Below are positions 34,988-43,899 of a stretch of 64,000 nucleotides of DNA, piece by piece. Source of the stretch: an uncultured Poribacteria bacterium (GTDB lineage Bacteria; Poribacteria; WGA-4E; WGA-3G). The notes beneath the pieces were generated by a model that saw only the letters and a program-made list of their open reading frames with translations, made no database searches and had not been told where the DNA came from. The stretch's first letter is position 1. Each line of letters starts with the position of its first letter. The stretch is taken from the NCBI GenBank assembly GCA_951828515.1, contig OX639992.1, forward strand, positions 4,070,217 to 4,134,216, read 5' to 3'. Position numbers and translations under genes: made by a program.

Positions 34988-36502
34988 ATGGACCCAGCAA
35001 TCACAATTGAAAATCTTCATGAACATATCGGGAACGCGCGTGAATTGCGAGAGTATTTCTCGGCGGATCCCCACCGTCCACGCTATCATCTACTCCCTCC
35101 TGATGGGTTTTTTAATGATGCAAACTGCACTATTTATTGGAACGGACGGTATCATGTCTTCTACCTTGGACGAATGCCAAACCCAAATGCAGATGAGTGG
35201 CTACCAGTGCTCGATCACTCCTCCAGTTGTGATTTGGTGCATTGGATACATCATCCACCGGCGATAAAACCCGCTACTGACGGATCAATGCCGCGCGGCA
35301 TATATAGCGGAGACGCTATTGAGAACGCACCGCTTCCAACCTTCATCTATCACGTGCCGAATCAAGGGACCTGCATCGCAACCAGCGAAGACGACGATTT
35401 GATTCACTGGACCCCTTCACCAGCAAATCCTGTCATTCCAATACCAGACGAACCACAAGAGTACCACGTTTTTGATCCGTGTGCATGGTATGAAAACGGC
35501 ACCTACTATGCACTCATAGGCAACAAAAACAGCCGATCGGGATACGAAGGCGACGCGACCAGTCTTTTCCGTTCCGACGACTGTATCCAGTGGGAATACC
35601 TCGGTCCCTTCTACAAGTCTTCGCGGCGTTGGACAGATGAAGTTGAAGATTGCGCCTGTCCCGATTTCTTCCCACTCGGCGATAAATATATGCTTCTGAT
35701 GCACGGGCACCGCCCCTACGGTATGTCACACTACTATCTTGGACGTTACGCAGACGAGCGGTTCTATCCTGAAACACATGGACGTATGAACTGGCAAGGT
35801 GGTCAACTCTCTGGACCCGAAACGCTCCTCGACGACAAAGGAAGACGTATCTTTTTCGGTTGGGTTCGTGAAGCTCGTCCGTGGGAAGAATACGGCTGGG
35901 CTTCCGTGATGACGTTGCCGCGGGTCTTAGCATTAAATGGAGACGGAAACCTCTGTATTGAACCCGTTCCAGAGCTCGAAAGGCTGCGTACTAAGCATCA
36001 CCATCAAAAAACAACCCAACTCAAGGCAGATACGGAGATCCAGATTGAAGATGTAAACGGCGATTGTCTTGAAATACAGGTGGAAATTGATCCGAGGGAT
36101 GCTACAGAATTCGGTGTGAAGGTTCGCCGTTCCCCAGACGGCGAGGAAGAAACTACCATTGTCTATTCGCCATTCGACGAATTCCTTAAGATCGATCTCA
36201 CGAAATCAACTTTGGATGACAAAGTAAAATATCCGCGCCTAACGCCGCAGGACGAAGACGGTGGAGATCGTTATACAACTTCGCAGGAGGCACCCTTTAA
36301 ACTGATTAGCGAGGAACCCCTGAAACTCCATATCTTTTTAGACCGATCGGTGCTGGAAGTTTTTGCTAACAGTCGGTTGTGCCTGACCCAACGCATCTAC
36401 CCAACGCGAACGGACAGTCTCGGTATCTCAATTTTCACACACGGTGGTGAGGCAATTTTAGTCAGTTTAGACGCATGGACAATGACACCAACGGTAGGCT
36501 AA
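34988..36502 (+). CDS. glycoside hydrolase family 32-like protein
   Basis: A 504-residue protein with the five-bladed propeller motifs of GH32 in order: FFNDANCTIYWNGRYHVFYL (nucleophile Asp in the WMNDPNG position), FDPCAWYENGTYYALIG (the RDP position, here FDP), and EDCACPDFFPLG (the EC position). The C-terminal beta-sandwich ends with PLKLHIFLDRSVLEVFANSR, typical of the family. No signal peptide is seen. GH32 enzymes hydrolyse fructosides such as sucrose, levan or inulin. The altered motifs mean the specificity may differ. AGGAG lies 12 nt before the ATG. Confidence 0.88.
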   Translation: MDPAITIENLHEHIGNARELREYFSADPHRPRYHLLPPDGFFNDANCTIYWNGRYHVFYLGRMPNPNADEWLPVLDHSSSCDLVHWIHHPPAIKPATDGSMPRGIYSGDAIENAPLPTFIYHVPNQGTCIATSEDDDLIHWTPSPANPVIPIPDEPQEYHVFDPCAWYENGTYYALIGNKNSRSGYEGDATSLFRSDDCIQWEYLGPFYKSSRRWTDEVEDCACPDFFPLGDKYMLLMHGHRPYGMSHYYLGRYADERFYPETHGRMNWQGGQLSGPETLLDDKGRRIFFGWVREARPWEEYGWASVMTLPRVLALNGDGNLCIEPVPELERLRTKHHHQKTTQLKADTEIQIEDVNGDCLEIQVEIDPRDATEFGVKVRRSPDGEEETTIVYSPFDEFLKIDLTKSTLDDKVKYPRLTPQDEDGGDRYTTSQEAPFKLISEEPLKLHIFLDRSVLEVFANSRLCLTQRIYPTRTDSLGISIFTHGGEAILVSLDAWTMTPTVG

Positions 36503-36662
36503 TCGTTTTTTACGGACCCTTGGGCTGCTTTCCATTTTGTTACGAGCAAGTTTCTGGTTAAGTCGACTGAAGTAATACCATTTCTGAATAAACGCTCCTC
36601 ATTAACGAAAACCCGGTTTGTAGTAGCGCAATTCATTGCGCTCTTGCGTGCGGAAACTTTTA

Positions 36663-36752
36663 TAGTGGATCCTGCAATTACTTTTACACCAAACTCGGTG
36701 CGGTTAGAAACCGCACCTACCGGGGGTGTGCAGATATTTTCGGGCTTTACTA
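36663..36752 (-). mobile_element. TA-flanked MITE, 90-bp copy
   Basis: TAGTGGATCCTGC ... CGGGCTTTACTA with TA on both sides and the hairpin GGTGCGG-TTAGAAA-CCGCACC. Identical in layout to the copy at 51410-51499, and the reverse of 23590-23679. Confidence 0.85.
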
Positions 36753-36830
36753 TAATGCGTTTCAAAACCACTGAAATGCGAATTTATTTTTCAGATTTGG
36801 TATAAGATATGTGCGGCATAGCATCAAAAC

Positions 36831-36900
36831 CTGTAGCACGTAATGAAATTAGGTTTCCTTAAATGTCATAATTTGTCTTTGCTTTACATTTGGAGTGCGG
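36831..36900 (+). repeat. dispersed 65-70-bp repeat, copy 1
   Basis: Shares TAATGAAATT, CTTAAATG-CATAATTTG and GCTTTACATTTGG-GTGC with 63574-63635. Function unknown; both copies lie in spacers. Confidence 0.6.
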
Positions 36901-36931
36901 ATCTGAGAAACGCACTCAGGAGTTTAAACGC

Positions 36932-37843
36932 ATGAAATTTAACCGAAAGGAAAAATTAAAAATCCCCAGAATCGGTTTTATTGGACTCGGAAACATGGGT
37001 GGACGGATGGCGAGGAATCTTCACAACGCCGGGTACCCACTCATCGGATATGATATTGATGCCGCAAAATGCACAGCACTCGCTGCGGCAGGGGCAACTG
37101 CGGGTCAAGATGCCGCCGAGGTCGTCAAAAATAGCGATGTCGTCATGACCAGTTTGCGTTCCTCTGATATTTTTTGCAGGGTCGCAGAACAACATCTAAT
37201 CCCTAACGCTCGCGACGGTCACATCTTCATTGACTTGGGCACAACGGAAGTCGAGAAAACGCGGGATATGGCGACAGTGTTTGCTGAAAAAGGAGCCACC
37301 CTTGTAGATGCCCCGGTAAGCGGCGGACCACAAGGATCGGAAACGGGGACACTCCGTATTTTTGTTGGCGGTGATGCAGCGACTGTCGAAAAATGCCGCC
37401 CAATTTTAGAAGTCCTTGGGGAACCGAAATACGTTGTATACTGCGGTCCGAGCGGTTGTGGGCAGATCGTCAAAGGCGTGAATCAATTGGCGATGGGACT
37501 CGGTGATGCAGCATTCATGGAGGCAATGGCGTTTGGCGTGTGTGCAGGCGTGGATCCAACCGCGATTCGCGAAGCGGTCGGTATGGGTGAGGGTTGGCGT
37601 GGACAGTTTGATAGAATTGCTAAGCGCATCATTGATGGAGAAGGTGGGACACTTGTCGTTAAATACCCAGAATTGCCCTATTTCCTTGCTGCTGCGGAAG
37701 CCTCTGGATTTGAAATTCCATTGACGGAGGCGCTCTACGAATTCTGTAAAAAAGAGAATTACGAGATGTTTGACAACATGAACCGTCCGTCACGTTCATT
37801 TTGGCGGACACTGACAAAGCATTCCGACTCAGAACAGGATTAG
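36932..37843 (+). CDS. 3-hydroxyisobutyrate dehydrogenase-like NAD(P)-dependent oxidoreductase
   Basis: About 303 residues of the beta-hydroxyacid dehydrogenase family. The nucleotide loop is GFIGLGNMGGRMARNLHNAG, the substrate loop DAPVSGGPQGSETGT, and the catalytic lysine lies in GCGQIVKGVNQL. The ATG at 36932 is chosen because AGGAG lies 9 nt upstream; the frame is open to a TTG 14 codons earlier. Likely substrates are tartronate semialdehyde or related hydroxy acids, which fits the sugar-acid genes nearby. Its stop overlaps the converging ABC gene by 4 bp. Confidence 0.9.
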   Translation: MKFNRKEKLKIPRIGFIGLGNMGGRMARNLHNAGYPLIGYDIDAAKCTALAAAGATAGQDAAEVVKNSDVVMTSLRSSDIFCRVAEQHLIPNARDGHIFIDLGTTEVEKTRDMATVFAEKGATLVDAPVSGGPQGSETGTLRIFVGGDAATVEKCRPILEVLGEPKYVVYCGPSGCGQIVKGVNQLAMGLGDAAFMEAMAFGVCAGVDPTAIREAVGMGEGWRGQFDRIAKRIIDGEGGTLVVKYPELPYFLAAAEASGFEIPLTEALYEFCKKENYEMFDNMNRPSRSFWRTLTKHSDSEQD

Positions 37844-38616
37844 CCTGCGCCTGTATCAAACACCTTTGACATTTCGACCTGTAATAACGCTAACAGTTCC
37901 TTTTTCAAGCCAATGAGGGAGGCATCCGTGATGTTCCGAGGGCGAGACAACGGAACAGGAACCTCTGCTTTTAGGGTCGCAGGTCTGGCTGTCAGGACGT
38001 AGATCTTGTCCGCGAGTAGAAGTGCCTCCTCAACGTCGTGGGTGATAAGGAGGACGGTTTGTCTGTCTTCTGCCCAGATGTCGAGTAGTATAGACTGCAT
38101 GACGGTGCGCGTCATGGCATCCAGTGCGCCGAAGGGCTCATCTAAAAGTAGGATTTCCTTCCGAAACAGAAGTGTCCGGACGAGTGCGACGCGTTGTCGC
38201 ATGCCTCCCGAAAGCTGCATCGGGTAACTATTTTCAAATCCACCCAATCCGAGTTGTGCTAAACGGTGATGTGCTTCTGCCTTTGCGGAGTCAAGCGGTT
38301 CGTCATGAATTTCTGGACCGACGAGTACGTTCCTGATAACTGTCCGCCACGGTAAAAGGAGATCCTTTTGCTGCATATAGGCGAAATCCCCTGTGTTTCC
38401 GTAGATACGCTCGCCGTTGAGATAAATTTCCCCAGTGTCTGGTGCAACAAGGCCAGAGATGATATTAAAAAGCGTGCTTTTGCCGCACCCAGAGGGACCC
38501 AGTAAAGCGACAAACTGCCCGTCATCAACAGAGAGATTCAAGCCGTCCAGTACCCGTAATGGGGTATCCTTCTGATCAAAGGTTTGTGTTAAATTCTTTA
38601 CCTCTAATCTGCTCAT
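37840..38616 (-). CDS. ABC transporter ATP-binding protein (nitrate/sulfonate/taurine type)
   Basis: About 258 residues. Walker A is GPSGCGKSTL, the signature is LSGGMRQRVAL, Walker B is EILLLDEPFGALDA, and the H-loop is LLITHDVEEALLLAD. The closest families are SsuB/TauB/NrtD-like ATPases. The usual permease and binding-protein genes are not adjacent, so its partners must be elsewhere. An open frame extends far upstream, but that part is the MITE at 38664-38795; MSRLEVKNLTQTF at 38616 is the natural start. Confidence 0.85.
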   Translation of the reverse strand: MSRLEVKNLTQTFDQKDTPLRVLDGLNLSVDDGQFVALLGPSGCGKSTLFNIISGLVAPDTGEIYLNGERIYGNTGDFAYMQQKDLLLPWRTVIRNVLVGPEIHDEPLDSAKAEAHHRLAQLGLGGFENSYPMQLSGGMRQRVALVRTLLFRKEILLLDEPFGALDAMTRTVMQSILLDIWAEDRQTVLLITHDVEEALLLADKIYVLTARPATLKAEVPVPLSRPRNITDASLIGLKKELLALLQVEMSKVFDTGAG

Positions 38617-38663
38617 AAGCCTACAAATTCTCCCCATCACTGCTGTCTTTAGATAGAATTCTA

Positions 38664-38795
38664 TAGTAAAACCCATAATTAAGTTTACACTCTGTAATGC
38701 GGCGAGGTTAGGGGGAAACGCCCTATCAAAAACACCTCGCCAGCAATGTGGGTTTTGTGTTTTCAAGAGCGTGCAAGTATTTTCGGGCTTTACTA
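38664..38795 (-). mobile_element. TA-flanked MITE, 132-bp variant
   Basis: TAGTAAAACCC ... CGGGCTTTACTA flanked by TA (38662-38663, 38796-38797). Nearly identical to the right part of 30162-30354. Read on the minus strand it is open and gives a spurious N-terminal extension to the ABC gene. Confidence 0.85.
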
Positions 38796-38823
38796 TAAAG
38801 CAACCGGTAGCACGGATAATCAA

Positions 38824-39702
38824 TTAAAGACGTCGGGAGGCACGCTGGCGGAAAAATTGGATAAGTGGTTTTATGTATGGTTCATCTGTTCGGATATGAA
38901 TAGCATCGACTTGATTTGCCCGGAAAATTTGCCGACGTTCCGCATCTGCACGCTGATTAAGTTCTATATAGAGGTGCCGTGCTTCCTCAGACCGTGTATC
39001 AACAATGACTGTTTCTCCGCTCTCAGCATCCTCCAATTCTATGAGTCCGACATCCGGTAATTCCACCTCGCGCCTGTCCTGTAAGGTAATAGCAATAAGC
39101 GAATGCCGCTTACTGCTTAAGCGTAACTGCTTTTCATACCCCGTATCCTTGAAATCTGAGATGAGAAACACAGTGCTGTGCGGTTTGAGAACACGATCGA
39201 CGAACGCTAACGTCGCTTCAATATTTGTCCCGGACTGTTTCGGCTGAAAATGGAGAATATCTCGAACGACGCGTAAGACGTGCCTTTTCCCCTTACGTGG
39301 CGCGACGAAATGCTCAACGGTATCAGTGAAACAGATAAGCCCAACTTTGTCGTTGTTTTTGATGGCAGAGAAGGCGAGCAGTGCCGCAATCTCGGCAGCG
39401 ATCTCTGCCTTCGTCTCGGCGATACTACCGAAGCTGGTCGAGGCACTCATATCCACAACCAACATCATGACGAGTTCACGCTCTTCCACGTACTGCTTGA
39501 TGTAGGCTTGCCCCATGCGTGCGGTGACGTTCCAATCGATCGTACGGATCTCGTCACCTACCTGATACTCCCGAACCTCATCGAAGGTAATTCCCTGTCC
39601 TTTGAAGACGCTTTCATACTCCCCAGCAAAGACAGTGTTAACGAGACGATTGGTAAATATTTCAATGCGTTGGATTTTTTTCAGTATCTCTTTTTCGTTC
39701 AT
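38824..39702 (-). CDS. DUF58 domain-containing protein
   Basis: A 292-residue protein with the DUF58 hallmark FDEVREYQVGDEIRTIDWNVTARMG near residues 41-65 and a von Willebrand A-like segment (LVVDMSASTSFG, then VFLISDFKDTG) with a MIDAS-like DxSxS. In other genomes DUF58 genes usually follow a MoxR-type AAA ATPase; none is seen here. It is upstream of the ABC gene on the same strand, but a MITE lies between. Role unknown, perhaps a chaperone-type assembly function. Confidence 0.88.
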   Translation of the reverse strand: MNEKEILKKIQRIEIFTNRLVNTVFAGEYESVFKGQGITFDEVREYQVGDEIRTIDWNVTARMGQAYIKQYVEERELVMMLVVDMSASTSFGSIAETKAEIAAEIAALLAFSAIKNNDKVGLICFTDTVEHFVAPRKGKRHVLRVVRDILHFQPKQSGTNIEATLAFVDRVLKPHSTVFLISDFKDTGYEKQLRLSSKRHSLIAITLQDRREVELPDVGLIELEDAESGETVIVDTRSEEARHLYIELNQRADAERRQIFRANQVDAIHIRTDEPYIKPLIQFFRQRASRRL

Positions 39703-39711
39703 TAAATGATT

Positions 39712-39990
39712 ATCGGTTTTCGGTCATTGGTTAAGACGGATAGGCGGAACTAAACGCGCAACGTAGCCTGCAACAACGGCGCAGGCGACTCTCGAGGATA
39801 AACCGTCAAGGTTTGAACCCACGTCATTTCTCCGCAAGGTAAAATTAAAAATCGGTTTTCAGTCATTGGTTAAGACGGATGCGCGGAACTAAAGGCGCAA
39901 ACGAAGCCTGCAACAACGGCGCAGGCGACTCTCGAGGATAAACCGTCAAGGTTTGAACCCACGTCATTTCTCCGCAAGGTAAAATTAAAA
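39712..39990 (+). repeat. two tandem copies of a 139/140-bp spacer repeat
   Basis: Copies at 39712-39850 and 39851-39990 differ at a few positions. Each holds a hairpin-like CCTGCAACAACGGCGCAGG and ends CTCCGCAAGGTAAAATTAAA. Related single copies lie directly before start codons at 50060-50151 and 63427-63518. The remaining spacer up to 40188 contains a short run of CAGCAGTCAG repeats and no gene. Confidence 0.75.
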
Positions 39991-40188
39991 AAGGAAAGTG
40001 CTTGCTTAACTCACCTAACGCTATTATACTATCGAAAAAGAACACAGATCAATATCTTTTTGATGGCTGTCAGCAGTCAGCAGTCAGCGATCCGTTTCTA
40101 AAACGTAGTATCCACTTGAATGTGGGTGCTGATATATCAACTTCTGAAAGCCTCCAACTGGCAATCGACAACTATAACACCAATAATT

Positions 40189-41037
40189 ATGGAACACCTT
40201 TTTTTAGACAACACCGCAATTGAAATCCACCGTGAAATTCAAACCGGAAATATCCGTCATGTTGTCTTCGATTTCGACGGAACAATCTCCCTCATCCGAG
40301 ACGGTTGGCAGAATGTGATGGTCCCACTGATGATTGAATGCCTTCAAACAGAGACGGATACTACTGAGACGCAGGAACAACTCGAGACAATCGTCGTTGA
40401 CTTTGTGGACAGATTGACTGGCAAACAGACAATCTATCAAATGATGCAACTCAGTGAGGAGATCGAGAAACGCGGTGGGACACCGAAGGAACCACTTGCT
40501 TATAAAGACGAATACAACCGTCGATTGCTGCCTGTTGTTGAGGAACGGATTGCTGGACTCGCGGCGGGAACACTGTCTGCTGATCCGCTCCGCGTGCCGA
40601 TGTCACTCGAATTTCTTCAAAGCCTGCGCGGGATGGAGATAAGTTGCTATCTCGCCAGCGGGACAGACGTTGAATTCGTCAAAAATGAGGCATCACTCCT
40701 CGGTGTTGCAGAATACTTTAACGGCGGCATCTTCGGGGCATTACGGGAATATAAGAAGTTTTCCAAAGCCATGATCATCGAAAAAATCATCACGGATATC
40801 GCGAGCACAGCTCGCTCCTACAGTGGAAGCGAATTGCTGATTGTTGGGGACGGCTATGTAGAGATCGAAAACGCCAAAGAGGTGGGAGCAATCGCTGTTG
40901 GTGTCGCATCTGTAGAAGGCAATGTGTACAATATGAATGCCGACAAACGAGAACGTCTGATTCGTGCCGGGGCGGACATTATCATCCGTGATTTCCGCGA
41001 AGGCACGCAGCTGATAAACTATCTGTTCAATCTGTAG
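40189..41037 (+). CDS. HAD-superfamily hydrolase
   Basis: About 282 residues. The nucleophile motif is VVFDFDGTISLIRDGW and the acidic motif IV is LIVGDGYVEIENAKEVGAIA; a lysine is available in KFSKAMIIEKI. HAD enzymes of this type are phosphatases acting on small molecules. The start MEHLFLDNTAIEI is chosen because the upstream open frame lacks family similarity, although no strong ribosome site is visible. Substrate unknown. Confidence 0.8.
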   Translation: MEHLFLDNTAIEIHREIQTGNIRHVVFDFDGTISLIRDGWQNVMVPLMIECLQTETDTTETQEQLETIVVDFVDRLTGKQTIYQMMQLSEEIEKRGGTPKEPLAYKDEYNRRLLPVVEERIAGLAAGTLSADPLRVPMSLEFLQSLRGMEISCYLASGTDVEFVKNEASLLGVAEYFNGGIFGALREYKKFSKAMIIEKIITDIASTARSYSGSELLIVGDGYVEIENAKEVGAIAVGVASVEGNVYNMNADKRERLIRAGADIIIRDFREGTQLINYLFNL

Positions 41038-41109
41038 AGTTATTTCACGGAATTTTTGCGCCCCAAATTGTCGGGTTACGGAACGCCAGACGCAATCTTA
41101 CCTAATTTT

Positions 41110-41138
41110 TTGCAATAAACCCGAAGAGGATGTATAAT
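41110..41138 (+). promoter_or_regulatory. promoter of the hicAB operon
   Basis: TTGCAA (41110-41115), 17-bp spacer, TATAAT (41133-41138), with the HicA start 17 bp after the -10. Confidence 0.65.
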
Positions 41139-41154
41139 TGGAAGTGAAGGTAGA

Positions 41155-41343
41155 ATGAAGTATAGACAGATTGTTAAAATGATTCAAGATGACGGATGGT
41201 ACCTGGACCGGACGCGAGGCAGTCATAAACAGTTTAAACATCCAACAAAACCCGGAATCGTGACAATCGCAGGAAAGCCGAACGAAGATGTCTCCAAGGG
41301 AACACTCAATAATATTCTAAAGCAAGCGGATCTTAAGAATTGA
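41155..41343 (+). CDS. hicA: HicA-type toxin (mRNA interferase)
   Basis: A 62-residue double-stranded-RNA-binding-like protein. The family signature is seen in IVKMIQDDGWYLDRTRGSHK, with the catalytic histidine in GSHKQFKHP, and GTLNNILKQADL at the end. HicA cleaves mRNA when free of its antitoxin. The gene is followed after 12 bp by a HicB-type antitoxin, in the usual toxin-first order. AAGG lies before the ATG. Confidence 0.9.
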   Translation: MKYRQIVKMIQDDGWYLDRTRGSHKQFKHPTKPGIVTIAGKPNEDVSKGTLNNILKQADLKN

Positions 41344-41355
41344 CGGGAAAGTTTT

Positions 41356-41598
41356 ATGAAATATGTTGCCATTTTTGAAAAATGTGGAAACAACTATGGT
41401 GCCTATGTCCCCGACCTTCCAGGATGCGCCGTTGTCGGTGAGACAATGGAAGAAGTACGGAAATTGATCGCTGAAGCGATTGATTTTCATATCGAAGGAC
41501 TACAAGAAGCTGGTTATGATGTTCCATTGCCATCGTTTACGTTATCCGTTCAAACCCAGCAAGATGTGTCATCCGAATTAATCGAGGCGCGGATTTAG
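41356..41598 (+). CDS. hicB: HicB-type antitoxin
   Basis: An 80-residue protein with the partial RNase H-like HicB fold: YGAYVPDLPGCAVVGETMEE, then VRKLIAEAIDFHIEGLQEAG. No DNA-binding domain is visible beyond it, so operon autoregulation would need another route. It is expected to neutralise the HicA encoded 12 bp upstream. It ends 79 bp before the chosen start of the oligogalacturonate lyase-like gene. Confidence 0.88.
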   Translation: MKYVAIFEKCGNNYGAYVPDLPGCAVVGETMEEVRKLIAEAIDFHIEGLQEAGYDVPLPSFTLSVQTQQDVSSELIEARI

Positions 41599-41677
41599 TG
41601 GTGGGAACGGGATGCTTAGCACTGTGGTGGAAAAACAATATTCAGCTTGTGGTCCCCTATACGCAATGGAGAACACT

Positions 41678-42805
41678 ATGCCAAACTACGCCAAAGCGTC
41701 CGCTCATCCTTCAGAACTACGTGAATTCCAAGACGACCAAACGGGCGCGCATATCTATCAACTCACAAACGATACCTCTATCAACCATAACCTCTATTTC
41801 CTGACATCTTCGTTTACTCCCGACCAAGGACATCTCATTTTTACCTCCTACCGTTCAGGAACACCCAACTTTTTCAAACTGGAATTCCCCAGTGGGGACA
41901 TTGTACAGTTGACGGATGCCGACGACATTCACGGCTACTCCGGTGTGATTTCCAAAGACGGCACCGAACTCTTTTACACGCAAGCAGATGCCATCAAAGC
42001 GATCCACCTTAATACCCTCGAAGAACGTGTGCTTGCAGAATTCCCCGGTGGAGGTCTCGGCGAGTGCAGCGTCAGCGCAGATGAACGGTATATCGTGACA
42101 GCGATGAAGCGCGACGACAAATCGCACATCACCGTAACCGCTACTGATGGCAGCGGTGGCGATGTTATTTATACCTCTCCAGATCAGACGATTATCCATC
42201 CGCAGTTTCACCCGAAACATCCCGACCTCATCGCGTATTCCGGCGATCCTGCACCTCGGATGTGGACTATTAAACGGGACGGCACAGAGAACCTGTCACT
42301 CTACCAACACGACAATTACGAATTTCTTGTCCATGAAACTTTCCTCGGCGCGTTGGATGAACTGATTGTGACACATTGGCCATACTCACTTCGACGGATG
42401 TCTTTGGAAACCCTACAGATGCAGACGATTGCTGATTTCAACGCGTGGCACATTGCCAGCAATCGCGACGGAACGAAGGTGTTGTGTGATACTGTCCATC
42501 CTGATATCGGTTTACGTTTGGTTGACGTGGAGACAGGCGAACATACCCCGATCTGTTATCCGAAGAGTTCATCCAGTGGGAGTCAATGGGAAACCGACCG
42601 GTATGCACTCGCTGAGGATTGGGCGGCAGCACAACAATCCGGTGATCGGGAGAAATCCCTGAGTTGGATGGAGATGAAGGTGGATACGGTTTACGGACCG
42701 CAGTGGACACACCCGCATCCCTCCTTTAGCCCAGACGAGACTGCTGTTGTGTATACATCGGATGTTTCCGGGCATTCGCAGGTTTATGTCGCTGTGATTC
42801 CGTAA
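41678..42805 (+). CDS. oligogalacturonate lyase-like (PL22) protein
   Basis: About 375 residues forming WD40/PD40-like propeller repeats: QDDQTGAHIYQLTNDTSINH, LTSSFTPDQGHLIFTSYRSG, ECSVSADERYIVTAMKRDD, and HPHPSFSPDETAVVYTSDVS at the end. This pattern matches oligogalacturonide lyases of PL22, which work in the cytoplasm on unsaturated pectin fragments. The start MPNYAKAS has GGAG 9 nt upstream; the frame is open 22 codons further. Next to dehydrogenase and hydroxyacid genes, it supports a sugar-acid route. The exact substrate is inferred. Confidence 0.8.
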   Translation: MPNYAKASAHPSELREFQDDQTGAHIYQLTNDTSINHNLYFLTSSFTPDQGHLIFTSYRSGTPNFFKLEFPSGDIVQLTDADDIHGYSGVISKDGTELFYTQADAIKAIHLNTLEERVLAEFPGGGLGECSVSADERYIVTAMKRDDKSHITVTATDGSGGDVIYTSPDQTIIHPQFHPKHPDLIAYSGDPAPRMWTIKRDGTENLSLYQHDNYEFLVHETFLGALDELIVTHWPYSLRRMSLETLQMQTIADFNAWHIASNRDGTKVLCDTVHPDIGLRLVDVETGEHTPICYPKSSSSGSQWETDRYALAEDWAAAQQSGDREKSLSWMEMKVDTVYGPQWTHPHPSFSPDETAVVYTSDVSGHSQVYVAVIP

Positions 42806-42850
42806 GGTGCGGCTATAGATGCTGTCCTGCGTTTTCGGGTATTGCCAACG

Positions 42851-43627
42851 TCAATTCTGAGTCTTGAGCATGCCCCAAGTTACCGCCAGTTTTTCAGTGG
42901 GTTCAACCGCCAACGCCAGTGTGTGCAATCTCCTCACCTCGGTGTCACTTAACGCCCCTTCAAAAATAGCAACTTCGTCAATGCCACCGGCGTACCAGAT
43001 ACCGCCTAAGTGTTGTGTGTAGGCGATTGTTGGTTTGTGCGCGGCACCGTAAGCGATGCTGATTGGGTCTGGTGCCGGGGTGCTCTTTTTTAATTCACCG
43101 TCCAGATAGATTCGGACGGACTTTTTGTTCTCAACAACCCCAACGACATGATGCCATTCGCCATCAGTCGGAAACGGCACATAAGCGGAGGGCCAATGCT
43201 TTGCCGCGTTTGCGGTGTCTGCTCGAATCCAGATGCCAACATTATTGTTATCGAGCAGTTGAATGCCGTAGTTGTATTTGTCATAAATCGGATTTCGTGT
43301 GCCAAGGGTCGGCTTGATAATCGCCTCCATTGTCACAGAAGGGAAAAAGATGTCTTCACCCATTCGTATCAAATCAACAGCCCCATCAAAATCAAGAGCT
43401 TCACTGCGAAATCCGTCGATTTGATCGGGTTTGCCAGTGATCGTTCCGCTGTTCTTTCCGAAAACATCTTCAACTTTTTTCGCTTGAACGGTATCTTTGT
43501 CAAAGGTCCAAAGTGCCGCAAGCCCCATTTTTTCTCTGGGGTCCCCGGCTTCTGCAGACTGGATCACCGTGATAGAAATTACGAAACCGACTAAAAGCAG
43601 AACAGAGATAGACAATTGCGTCTTCAT
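42851..43627 (-). CDS. secreted LamG-domain protein with KLAVTWGMLK tail
   Basis: A 258-residue protein with a signal peptide (MKTQLSISVLLLVGFVISIT, cleavage near AEA). One LamG domain is visible: AALWTFDKDTVQAKKVEDVF, WHHVVGVVENKKSVRIYLDG, GGIDEVAIFEGALSD. The tail LAVEPTEKLAVTWGMLKTQN belongs to the group of five. It is probably surface-associated and carbohydrate-binding. Confidence 0.85.
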   Translation of the reverse strand: MKTQLSISVLLLVGFVISITVIQSAEAGDPREKMGLAALWTFDKDTVQAKKVEDVFGKNSGTITGKPDQIDGFRSEALDFDGAVDLIRMGEDIFFPSVTMEAIIKPTLGTRNPIYDKYNYGIQLLDNNNVGIWIRADTANAAKHWPSAYVPFPTDGEWHHVVGVVENKKSVRIYLDGELKKSTPAPDPISIAYGAAHKPTIAYTQHLGGIWYAGGIDEVAIFEGALSDTEVRRLHTLALAVEPTEKLAVTWGMLKTQN

Positions 43628-43802
43628 GAATCAGTCCCCCTTAGGTTCTGATCTCCTTCTAAGCAATTTAAAGTACGTACTTAAATTCCAGTGCCTTCAC
43701 CGAAAAAAAGTTGAACAAATAGGGCAAATGTCCTAAAATTATGGAAAAACCGAACTATATAGTCTGTCACATCTAAACTAACAGGGGCTCTTGCCCGATT
43801 TT

Positions 43803-43834
43803 GTCGGGTTTCACTTTGTTCTACCCGACCTACA
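43803..43834 (+). repeat. short inverted repeat GTCGGGTTT-CTACCCGAC
   Basis: GTCGGGTTTCACTTTGTTCTACCCGACC is repeated in similar form at 53311-53345. It is a small hairpin seen in spacers, possibly a REP-like element or terminator. The remainder of 43628-43899 holds no gene. Confidence 0.5.
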
Positions 43835-43899
43835 AAGAGTCAAAATAATGTTGACAGAACAATAGCTTAGAAAAGATACTAACCGATAAAGGGAAAATA

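Noticed and set aside
39820-39845. tRNA-like TTTGAACCC sequence
   Set aside because: No cloverleaf could be formed around it, and it is part of the tandem spacer repeat.
39712-39990. Possible CRISPR array in the tandem repeat
   Set aside because: Only two contiguous copies of about 139 bp without spacers; not a CRISPR layout.
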